Shown: positions 1-5,089 of the stretch, piece by piece
How positions within the stretch are numbered: the stretch's first letter is position 1
Layout: every line of letters begins with the position of its first letter
The notes under the pieces: model-generated
What the model was told of the DNA's origin: nothing
What the model saw: the letters and a program-made list of their open reading frames with translations, nothing else
The model's database searches: none
Program-made: the position numbers and the translations under genes
From: an uncultured Bacteroidales bacterium
GTDB lineage: Bacteria > Bacteroidota > Bacteroidia > Bacteroidales > Paludibacteraceae
DNA: 9,676 nt
Assembly (NCBI GenBank): GCA_937910305.1
Contig: CALEPS010000093.1
Location: forward strand, 1-9,676
Direction: 5' to 3'

Positions 1-82
1 CGTCGATAAGGACGGTACGCGCATTGAGAGTCATCACTGTTGCCACAGAGGCAATGAACAAACTGAGTAGATGTTTCTTCAT
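1..82 (-). CDS. 5' end of an exported protein (partial, runs off the left edge)
   Basis: Only the first 27 codons are visible, from an ATG at 82 reading leftward. They encode a typical Sec signal peptide: MKKH, a hydrophobic core LLSLFIASVATVMTL, then a likely cleavage site after N-A (residues 20-21), with RTVLID beginning the mature chain. There is no cysteine at the end of the hydrophobic stretch, so it is not an obvious lipoprotein. The upstream 150 nt is AT-rich and contains a plausible promoter, and the gene lies beyond a terminator-like hairpin that follows gcvH, so it is probably a separate transcription unit on the same strand. The short mature N-terminus resembles the start of some secreted Bacteroidota adhesin or hydrolase proteins, but eight residues are too few to name a family. 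The call is limited to 'secreted or envelope protein, function unknown'. Confidence 0.75.
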   Translation of the reverse strand, partial: MKKHLLSLFIASVATVMTLNARTVLID

Positions 83-151
83 AACAAACATTTATCCTTT
101 TATAATTAAACTCAAAATGATCTAATGTTCCCAAAAATACAAAATAGTGCG

Positions 152-182
152 CAAAATTACACAAAATAATTCATATTCGCAA
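152..182 (-). promoter_or_regulatory. Putative Bacteroidota promoter for the partial exported gene
   Basis: Read on the minus strand, TAATTTTG (159-152) fits the -7 consensus TAnnTTTG, with TTG (182-180) 20 nt upstream as the -33 element. Transcription would begin near 147, leaving a leader of about 65 nt before the ATG at 82. A second -7-like box, TATTTTTG (139-132), is also present. The whole region is AT-rich, so chance matches are likely. Confidence 0.35.
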
Positions 183-237
183 CAATTTCATATATAAAAA
201 TTCAAAAAACGCGCATTTTGCCAAATGTAGTTTACAC

Positions 238-270
238 AAGAGGAGCGGCCCATATCGGGTCGCTCCTCTT
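238..270 (-). terminator. Hairpin terminator downstream of gcvH
   Basis: A 14-bp stem (one G-T pair) with a 5-nt loop spans 238-270. The outer arms are AAGAGGAGCG and CGCTCCTCTT and the inner arm is GCCC/GGGT. It begins 30 nt past the gcvH stop codon, so it most likely ends the gldJ-gcvH transcript. There is no long T-tract on either side, which makes intrinsic termination less certain, but a stem this long and GC-rich in an AT-rich gap is unlikely to be chance. The heptamer TTTACAC flanks it directly on both sides (231-237 and 272-278). Confidence 0.6.
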
Positions 271-299
271 ATTTACACCTTATATATTACGCGTGCGCG

Positions 300-674
300 T
301 TAGATAGAAGCTTTGTAAGCCGCAGCGTCCATCAAGTTATTCAGTTCCGATGCATCCTTGACGCTGATTTTGATAATCCAACCTTTACCATAGGGATCGT
401 TGTTGACCAATTCCGGAGCTGCATCCAGCTCTTCATTAATCTCAAGCACCTCACCCGTCACAGGCATATTCAGGTCACTCACGGTCTTGACAGCCTCGAT
501 AGAACCGAAGACCTCTCCTTGACCAACCGTCTCGCCCATAGTAGGGACATCAACAAACACGATCTCGCCTAATTCAGACTGAGCATAATCGGTAATACCC
601 ACGTAAGCCTCATCGCCTTCTACGCGAATCCATTCATGCTCGCTGGTATATTTGATATTTTCAGGAAAATTCAT
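300..674 (-). CDS. gcvH: Glycine cleavage system H protein
   Basis: The 124-residue product is full length for GcvH, the cytosolic lipoyl-carrying shuttle of the glycine cleavage complex. It moves the aminomethyl group from the P protein to the T protein and is re-oxidised by the L protein. The N-terminus has the family pattern YTSEHEWI (residues 9-16) and GITDYAQSELGEIVFVD (26-42). The lipoylation site is in GSIEAVKTVSDL, with the modified lysine at residue 63. The segment N-N-D-P-Y-G-K-G-W (about 91-99) is also typical. The ATG at 674 gives the usual start; no Shine-Dalgarno is seen, only A/T-rich sequence, as is normal for Bacteroidota. It lies 31 nt downstream of the gldJ-like gene with no terminator between, so the two are probably co-transcribed. 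No gcvP, gcvT or lpd is in the window, so the enzyme partners are encoded elsewhere. Confidence 0.97.
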   Translation of the reverse strand: MNFPENIKYTSEHEWIRVEGDEAYVGITDYAQSELGEIVFVDVPTMGETVGQGEVFGSIEAVKTVSDLNMPVTGEVLEINEELDAAPELVNNDPYGKGWIIKISVKDASELNNLMDAAAYKASI

Positions 675-705
675 ATCTTTTTACTTTAAACTTCAAACTA
701 AAAAC

Positions 706-2295
706 TTATCTCACAGGTGTTCCCGGGATTTGGTCACCCAGCGTACTCATTGCGCAGCGGAAACCGATTTTTGACGAAGCCTTATCCTGGTCAAGGTAAC
801 GACGCGTACTCGGGTTCAGCCAATAGATACGATCCGCCCACGAACCACCTTTGTAAACGCGGCTTTTCTTGGTAATACGCGGAGCCAGGATATCGGTCGG
901 GTCGGTTTTAACCTCCTGAAGGTTAGCAACACCCACTGTATCCAAAGGATAATCGGTCTCAAACAAGCTGGCGAAATCGCCATCCAGCACGTCGCGCTTA
1001 TCATCCTCTTTACCCCAGGTGATCTTCACGCAGCCGACAGAATCAATCTCATACTTACCGTTGTCATCCAACACGGCATGGCTGTAGATATTACCACGAT
1101 AAGAGTTATACTCGCTGGTCTCCTGATAGGTTGTCTCGCGATAGACATCCATTACCCACTCATTCACATTGCCGGCCATATTATACAGACCGAAATCGTT
1201 CGGCGCAAATTCATCAACCGGGTTGGTGATGACACGACGGTCATTCAGCGCACCGCTGACACCCATCATATCGCCACGGCCGCGAACGAAGTTAGCCTGC
1301 ATCTGGCCCAGGTTCTTCTTCGACATATCACGGGGGTGATAACCGCTCCACGGATAAACCTTACCCTCGATAGTCAGACCGTCTTCGCCTGCAATAGGAG
1401 CGTAAGCGGCAAACTCCCACTCCGCCTCCGTCGGCAAACGATAGCCCGTCACGAAAATACCATCGGCAATATTCACTTTGCGCTCATTGCCGTAACTGTC
1501 ATATTTCGGACGACGGCCGTAATCCGGAATATAAGTCTCGTCCATCAAGTATTTCTCCGTATTGAATACAAACTTATCGCGGATCCACTCGTAGCTCGGA
1601 CGATACATGGTTACGGTCTGCTCCGGATCCTCCGGACTTACCTCCTCGTATGCATACATCTCGTAGCCCGTCTCCTGCTCCCACTCATCCTTATAAGCCT
1701 CATCGTCTGTAGGCTGGAGGTCAGCGAACGGAGGAACAACGATAGCGCCCGCATTGATCAACGCCATCTCGTTCACACGGTCAGTACGCCATTGGCAATA
1801 AGCCATAGCCTGCTCCCATGTCACACCTACGATAGGATAGAACGAGAAAGCCGGGTGCTCGAAATAGTTGTTCTCATAAGGATCATTGTAAGCCAGATCC
1901 TCGCGCCATACCTTATGGTCCGGACGAGCCTGATCAACCAATTCCGGAGCCACCGCGCCGAATACGTACTGCAACCAATGCAGGTACTCGTTCCAGTTCA
2001 GGTTCGTCACCTCGTACTTGTCCATGTAGAACGAACTAACCGTCAGCGTACGGGTCTCGTTGTTACGCGGAGCTGTCAGGAACTCATCCTTCTCTCCTAC
2101 CGTGAACGAACCACCCTGAATAGGTACCATACCTACCGGATTGACATTACCAACACCTTCGTTGGCTTCAAAATTCGTGGTACGCTCGTCGAAATAATTC
2201 CAACCGGTGGTGTTACTGATACGTGTGTTCAACTCACGCCGGTTGCATGCTACCGCAACCATAGCCACCAAGACGATTAAAAGATACTTTTTCAT
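706..2295 (-). CDS. gldJ: GldJ-type SUMF1-domain lipoprotein (type IX secretion / gliding family)
   Basis: The 529-residue protein starts with a lipoprotein signal (MKKYLLIVLVAMVAVAC, lipid-bearing Cys17). Residues +2 to +5 are NRRE, without the acidic surface-export motif, so it probably faces the periplasm from the outer membrane. The rest is a formylglycine-generating-enzyme (SUMF1) fold: MVPIQGGSFTVG (56-67), SFYMDKYEVTN (88-98), YRLPTEAEWEFAA (285-297), YNMAGNVNEWV (371-381), and RVYKGGSWADRIYW (479-492) with GFRCAMSTLG (511-520). The S-N-T-T-G-W start, the YWLNPSTRRY and GFRCAMS tail, and the length fit Flavobacterium GldJ better than the shorter paralogue GldK/PorK; this is from memory, not a search. 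Two cysteines that are catalytic in true FGEs, just after GGS, are absent, which implies a structural role. A Tyr/Asp/Glu-rich insertion lies at about 185-280. A clear promoter sits upstream and gcvH follows after 31 nt. Confidence 0.82.
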   Translation of the reverse strand: MKKYLLIVLVAMVAVACNRRELNTRISNTTGWNYFDERTTNFEANEGVGNVNPVGMVPIQGGSFTVGEKDEFLTAPRNNETRTLTVSSFYMDKYEVTNLNWNEYLHWLQYVFGAVAPELVDQARPDHKVWREDLAYNDPYENNYFEHPAFSFYPIVGVTWEQAMAYCQWRTDRVNEMALINAGAIVVPPFADLQPTDDEAYKDEWEQETGYEMYAYEEVSPEDPEQTVTMYRPSYEWIRDKFVFNTEKYLMDETYIPDYGRRPKYDSYGNERKVNIADGIFVTGYRLPTEAEWEFAAYAPIAGEDGLTIEGKVYPWSGYHPRDMSKKNLGQMQANFVRGRGDMMGVSGALNDRRVITNPVDEFAPNDFGLYNMAGNVNEWVMDVYRETTYQETSEYNSYRGNIYSHAVLDDNGKYEIDSVGCVKITWGKEDDKRDVLDGDFASLFETDYPLDTVGVANLQEVKTDPTDILAPRITKKSRVYKGGSWADRIYWLNPSTRRYLDQDKASSKIGFRCAMSTLGDQIPGTPVR

Positions 2296-2373
2296 ACTTT
2301 TTATATTAGTTTTTCTTTAAACTTTGCACTTCTACACGCACGCATCCAGTACGCGCATACATAAATCAGCCTG

Positions 2374-2405
2374 CAAATGTACTGCTTTTTTCGCACATAC
2401 GCAAA
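2374..2405 (-). promoter_or_regulatory. Promoter for the gldJ-gcvH unit
   Basis: On the minus strand TTTG (2405-2402), exactly 20 nt, then TACATTTG (2381-2374) matches the Bacteroidota sigma consensus TTTG-N19-21-TAnnTTTG at every defined position. Transcription would start near 2368, giving a leader of about 73 nt to the ATG at 2295. Confidence 0.7.
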
Positions 2406-2420
2406 TTTTTGGTTGTTTTT

Positions 2421-2452
2421 TTTGCATATTTGCAACTTTTTTACTAATTTTG
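2421..2452 (+). promoter_or_regulatory. Promoter for folP-cdaA
   Basis: TTTG (2421-2424), 20 nt, TAATTTTG (2445-2452) matches the Bacteroidota consensus fully. The start site would fall about 4-7 nt past the last G, near 2456-2459, that is on top of the GTG codon at 2457. Its -33 box is only 15 bp from the -33 box of the divergent gldJ promoter. A small inverted repeat, TTGCA-TATT-TGCAA (2422-2435), overlaps the -33 box and could be an operator. Confidence 0.7.
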
Positions 2453-2456
2453 CAGC

Positions 2457-3179
2457 GTGAAAGTGCAAATTATGGCAATCGGCAACGTGACGCCTGACAG
2501 TTTTTATGCTTCGTCACGGTTGGGAGACACGCCCCAAATAGTAGCATGGGCGCGTGCCGCGCTGGCTGACGGTGCGGACATTCTCGATATAGGAGGATGC
2601 TCCACCAGACCGGGAAGCACACCGGCTTCGGAAGAAGAGGAATGGAAACGGGTAGCGCCGGCAATCGAAGCATTGAGAGAGACGGTTCCGCAGGCGCAGT
2701 TATCGCTTGATACCTTTCGGCCGGAGATAGCCCGCCGGGCACTCGAGGCATTCGGACCTATGATCATAAATGACATCTCCGGGGGAAATGAAACCATGTA
2801 TGATCTGGTCCGGCTTCATAACGTGCCGTATGTCTTTACCTTCCGAGGAGACTATAGCAAGCTGACTATCCTAGACAATGCCCGGGATACAATACAGTGG
2901 ATACTGGACCCCGGATTCGGATTTACAGGAAGTACCGAAGCCGATTATGAATGTATGCGTAACATGGACCAATTGCGAGCCTATAACCTCCCGATACTGG
3001 TAGGCGTAAGCCGCAAATCCATGGTCTGGCGTCCGCTTGGACTAAAACCGGAAACATGTCTCTCCGCCACACAAGCGCTGCAGATGTACGCCCTCGGACA
3101 CGGTGCCACGATTATCCGGACGCATGACGTGCGCGAGACCGCGCAAACCATTAAATTATACGAACTATGCAACTCTTAG
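2457..3179 (+). CDS. folP: Dihydropteroate synthase, compact form
   Basis: FolP condenses p-aminobenzoate with dihydropterin pyrophosphate to make dihydropteroate in folate synthesis, and is the target of sulfonamides. The 240 residues (235 if the ATG at 2472 is used) carry the family motifs: NVTPDSF (10-16), DIGGCSTRPGS, LSLDTFRPE, IINDISGG, ILDPGFGF, LVGVSRKSM, and a C-terminal R-T-H-D. These supply the usual pterin- and phosphate-binding Asn, Asp, Lys and Arg residues. The protein is shorter than the usual 270-285. The N-terminal strand before NVTPDSF is missing, the usual M-H-x-x-G segment reads FTFRG, and about 25 residues that normally form the helix before the ILDPGFGF strand are absent. 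The start is uncertain: GTG at 2457 coincides with the predicted transcription start, while ATG at 2472 would leave a leader of about 14 nt. The stop overlaps cdaA by 13 nt, implying coupled translation. Confidence 0.92.
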   Translation: MKVQIMAIGNVTPDSFYASSRLGDTPQIVAWARAALADGADILDIGGCSTRPGSTPASEEEEWKRVAPAIEALRETVPQAQLSLDTFRPEIARRALEAFGPMIINDISGGNETMYDLVRLHNVPYVFTFRGDYSKLTILDNARDTIQWILDPGFGFTGSTEADYECMRNMDQLRAYNLPILVGVSRKSMVWRPLGLKPETCLSATQALQMYALGHGATIIRTHDVRETAQTIKLYELCNS

Positions 3180-3946
3180 CTTTTTCTTTTGGATGGAAAG
3201 ATCTCATTGACATCCTATTGGTAGCAGGAATCTTATATTACACCTACCGGCTTCTCCGCCGCACCGGTGCTTCCAACCTGTTCTGGGGTATTCTGGCGTT
3301 CATCCTCGTTTGGTTCCTTGTCAGTTTTGTCTTCCAACTGGATCTGACCGGAGCGCTCTTCGATCGTATTATCTCTGTCGGAGCCATTGCGCTTATTGTC
3401 ATTTTTCAGGAGGAGTTACGTATGTTCTTCTACCGTGTTGGCTCACGTTTTTCTTCATGGAAGATTTTTCGTCCCCGGATTGCTACAGACGACCCGAAAG
3501 CGCGTCAACAGATTTTGGAAATCACACAGGCATGCCGCCATATGGCATCAACTAAAACAGGCGCGCTCATCGTTCTTGCCGGAGCGGGAAACCTCAAAGA
3601 AATCGTTGATACGGGAGAGAGACTGGATGCGCAGGTATCCGCGCGGCTTATAGAGAATATCTTCTTCAAAAACACTCCGCTTCATGACGGGGCTCTGGTT
3701 ATCCGCGACGCCAAGATGCTCGCTGCCGCATGTATCCTTCCGGTCAGCAAAGACCAGACCATACCGCAACACTATGGTTTACGCCATCGAGCAGCGCTGG
3801 GTTTGGCAGAAAAATCCGACGCCACGTGTATCGTGGTGTCGGAAGAGTCAGGCCTTATCTCTATAGCCAAAGACGGACAAATCAGGGAAGTGAAAGAAGA
3901 TGAATTATTCCTCGTACTTCAATCGGCCATGACGTCGAACAGCTGA
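3167..3946 (+). CDS. cdaA: Membrane-bound diadenylate cyclase CdaA
   Basis: CdaA joins two ATP molecules into cyclic di-AMP, a second messenger linked to potassium balance, turgor and cell-wall state. The 259 residues fit the family: three predicted membrane helices (about 13-31, 38-56 and 66-82, the last running into the QEELRMFF element), then the DAC domain. The catalytic motifs are intact: DGA at 174-176 in PLHDGALVI, and RHR at 206-208 in GLRHRAALG. T-K-T-G-A-L-I-V (129-136) and ENIFFKNTPLHDGA are also characteristic. The ATG at 3167 lies inside the end of folP, so the two genes form an operon with likely coupled translation; I recall the folP-cdaA order as common in Bacteroidota. The C-terminus has no regulatory domain. 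The last 42 nt overlap, on the opposite strand, the end of the convergent beta-barrel gene. Confidence 0.96.
   Translation: MQLLAFSFGWKDLIDILLVAGILYYTYRLLRRTGASNLFWGILAFILVWFLVSFVFQLDLTGALFDRIISVGAIALIVIFQEELRMFFYRVGSRFSSWKIFRPRIATDDPKARQQILEITQACRHMASTKTGALIVLAGAGNLKEIVDTGERLDAQVSARLIENIFFKNTPLHDGALVIRDAKMLAAACILPVSKDQTIPQHYGLRHRAALGLAEKSDATCIVVSEESGLISIAKDGQIREVKEDELFLVLQSAMTSNS
3810..3840 (-). terminator. Possible terminator for the beta-barrel gene, inside cdaA
   Basis: On the minus strand, 65 nt past the stop codon at 3905, a 9-bp stem (3840-3832 with 3826-3818, loop 3831-3827, one A-C mismatch) is followed after GGA by five T residues (3814-3810). It would end the leftward transcript within the 3' part of the convergent cdaA gene. 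The mismatch and short T-run keep this tentative. Confidence 0.35.
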
Positions 3947-4945
3947 GCTGCGATACGCATCGCGGCAAATCACGCACTGGCCGGGTTCCGGCATTTGGAA
4001 TAATATCGTAAATTTCAGTCCTATCGTAAGATCATTCACCCTGCTGGCAAAATTCGTGGTGGACATAATGTCATTCACCTGAAGATTTTCCACCATGGTC
4101 CGTGTGTTGTAAGCCTCGCGGGCATTATAGCTTGCCGGAGAGGTAAATCCTTCATTCGTTCCCGACGTATGGATATCCAACACACCATAATCCACAAATG
4201 CCGCCATACGGTATTCGATCTTCCGTTTCGGGACATCGTATCCCACTGCATCATTCACCACACCGATCCGGCCTCCGATTTCGAAACTGACATCCAAATC
4301 CAGCTTGAGTTTCGCATTCGCACTTCCTTTTAACGGATAATCAGAGAAGAACTGGTAATCCGGCATATTGCGGAATTCGTCAAAAATCCGGACACCGTCC
4401 GCACTAATATAGCGGCCAAAAGTATTGACAGTGGCTGTTGTATGGGCTTTTGTCAGCGCATGATACCCGATCTTGACACCGGCGAGCATGTAGAATTTAC
4501 GATGCTGCACACCTATCATAAGAGGCACGCGGAGCGCCAGATCATTATATGTATCATGACGGTTCTGCACTTCGTACACATAATCGAATTTGTCTCCGTC
4601 CAGATCCTTCTGTTCTTTCAACTCCACCAGCATATCGCTTCCCTGAAGGAAAGCCGTCATTCCTCCCTGAAGTCCGACACCCACGTCAAACAAAAAGCGA
4701 GTCTGGCCATAGATAGGACCGGCCTGCAGCTCATACAGGAAACCCGCTCCGCCGGCTACTCCGAAACTGGGACCGAACATGCTTTCGGATGGCAGGAACG
4801 TCCATTCACCCAACTCCCCGTAAGCGCCGACATAGTTGTTTACCTTCGCGCTCACCGGAATGCAAAGCACCAACGCGAACAGTAAAACCCAATATGATGG
4901 ATGCTTTTTCACTAACTTTTTCACCAAATTATTTGTATTTTTCAT
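3905..4945 (-). CDS. Outer-membrane beta-barrel protein, function unknown
   Basis: The ATG at 4945 gives 346 residues; the in-frame GTG at 4966 would add seven residues but lies over the opposite metG promoter and puts extra residues before the signal peptide. Residues 1-33 are a Sec signal peptide: a Lys-rich start, WVLLFALVLCIPVSA, and cleavage before KVNN. The mature chain alternates hydrophobic and polar residues with many Gly and aromatic residues (for example GAYGELGEWTFLP, FGVAGGAGFLYELQAG, FYMLAGVKIGYHAL, DLTIGLKFTILFQ), which is the pattern of an integral outer-membrane barrel. After the likely last strand, ending FTILFQMPEP, comes a basic tail with a C-V-I-C pair. I do not recognise the family. 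It has its own strong promoter and is convergent to cdaA with a 42-nt overlap, so nothing in the context names its job. Confidence 0.82.
   Translation of the reverse strand: MKNTNNLVKKLVKKHPSYWVLLFALVLCIPVSAKVNNYVGAYGELGEWTFLPSESMFGPSFGVAGGAGFLYELQAGPIYGQTRFLFDVGVGLQGGMTAFLQGSDMLVELKEQKDLDGDKFDYVYEVQNRHDTYNDLALRVPLMIGVQHRKFYMLAGVKIGYHALTKAHTTATVNTFGRYISADGVRIFDEFRNMPDYQFFSDYPLKGSANAKLKLDLDVSFEIGGRIGVVNDAVGYDVPKRKIEYRMAAFVDYGVLDIHTSGTNEGFTSPASYNAREAYNTRTMVENLQVNDIMSTTNFASRVNDLTIGLKFTILFQMPEPGQCVICRDAYRSSAVRRHGRLKYEE
3947..3966 (+). other. Hairpin directly after the cdaA stop codon
   Basis: GCTGCGAT and ATCGCGGC (one G-T pair) form an 8-bp stem with loop ACGC starting at the base after the cdaA TGA. 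There is no T-run, so on its own it is a weak terminator. It could still protect the 3' end of the folP-cdaA message. It also lies within the coding part of the opposite beta-barrel gene, so it may be incidental. Confidence 0.3.
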
Positions 4946-4963
4946 TTTTTTGTAGTATCTTTG
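4932..4963 (+). promoter_or_regulatory. Promoter for metG
   Basis: TTTG (4932-4935), 20 nt, TATCTTTG (4956-4963) matches the Bacteroidota consensus at all defined positions, including the classic TATCTTTGCA form. Transcription would start near 4969, giving metG a leader of about 120 nt. The element overlaps the first codons of the opposite beta-barrel gene. Confidence 0.75.
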
Positions 4964-5000
4964 CACCCGATTTTGGAATCGTATAAAGATATCCTATGGT

Positions 5001-5032
5001 CTTTTGCGGTTGCAAAAGTACAGTTTTTTTTT
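5001..5032 (+). promoter_or_regulatory. Hairpin plus T-run in the metG leader (possible attenuator or operator)
   Basis: CTTTTGC (5001-5007) and GCAAAAG (5012-5018) form a perfect 7-bp stem with loop GGTT. Five nucleotides later comes a run of nine T residues (5024-5032). In the metG transcript this resembles a weak intrinsic terminator. The same inverted repeat covers the -7 box and the start site of the leftward promoter, so it could instead be a protein-binding site. Neither role is proven. Confidence 0.35.
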
Positions 5033-5044
5033 GATATACGCAAA
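5013..5044 (-). promoter_or_regulatory. Promoter for the beta-barrel gene
   Basis: On the minus strand TTTG (5044-5041), 20 nt, TACTTTTG (5020-5013) matches the consensus fully. Transcription would start near 5007, giving a leader of about 60 nt to the ATG at 4945. It lies downstream of the metG start site, so the two promoters fire across each other. Confidence 0.7.
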
Positions 5045-5089
5045 ATTTTTATCGTTTTTTTTACATTTAGTACAAATTTTACACAAAAT

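Noticed and set aside
1078..2280. A 400-codon open frame on the plus strand opposite the gldJ-like gene
   Set aside because: Its codons lie exactly opposite the codons of the real gene, so it stays open merely because gldJ avoids TTA, CTA and TCA codons there. The product is low-complexity in character, rich in Ile, Val, Arg and His, with no recognisable domain, while the minus-strand protein has clear SUMF1 motifs.
706..2295. The SUMF1 protein as an active sulfatase-activating formylglycine-generating enzyme
   Set aside because: The two catalytic cysteines after the GGS motif are missing, and the overall architecture (lipoprotein signal, large insertion, GldJ-like tail) points to a structural lipoprotein.
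4961..5089. A 43-residue N-terminal extension of MetG starting at TTG
   Set aside because: The extension is encoded by promoter and A/T-tract DNA, begins within the predicted -7 box, and is unlike any MetRS N-terminus. The ATG at 5090 gives the standard start.
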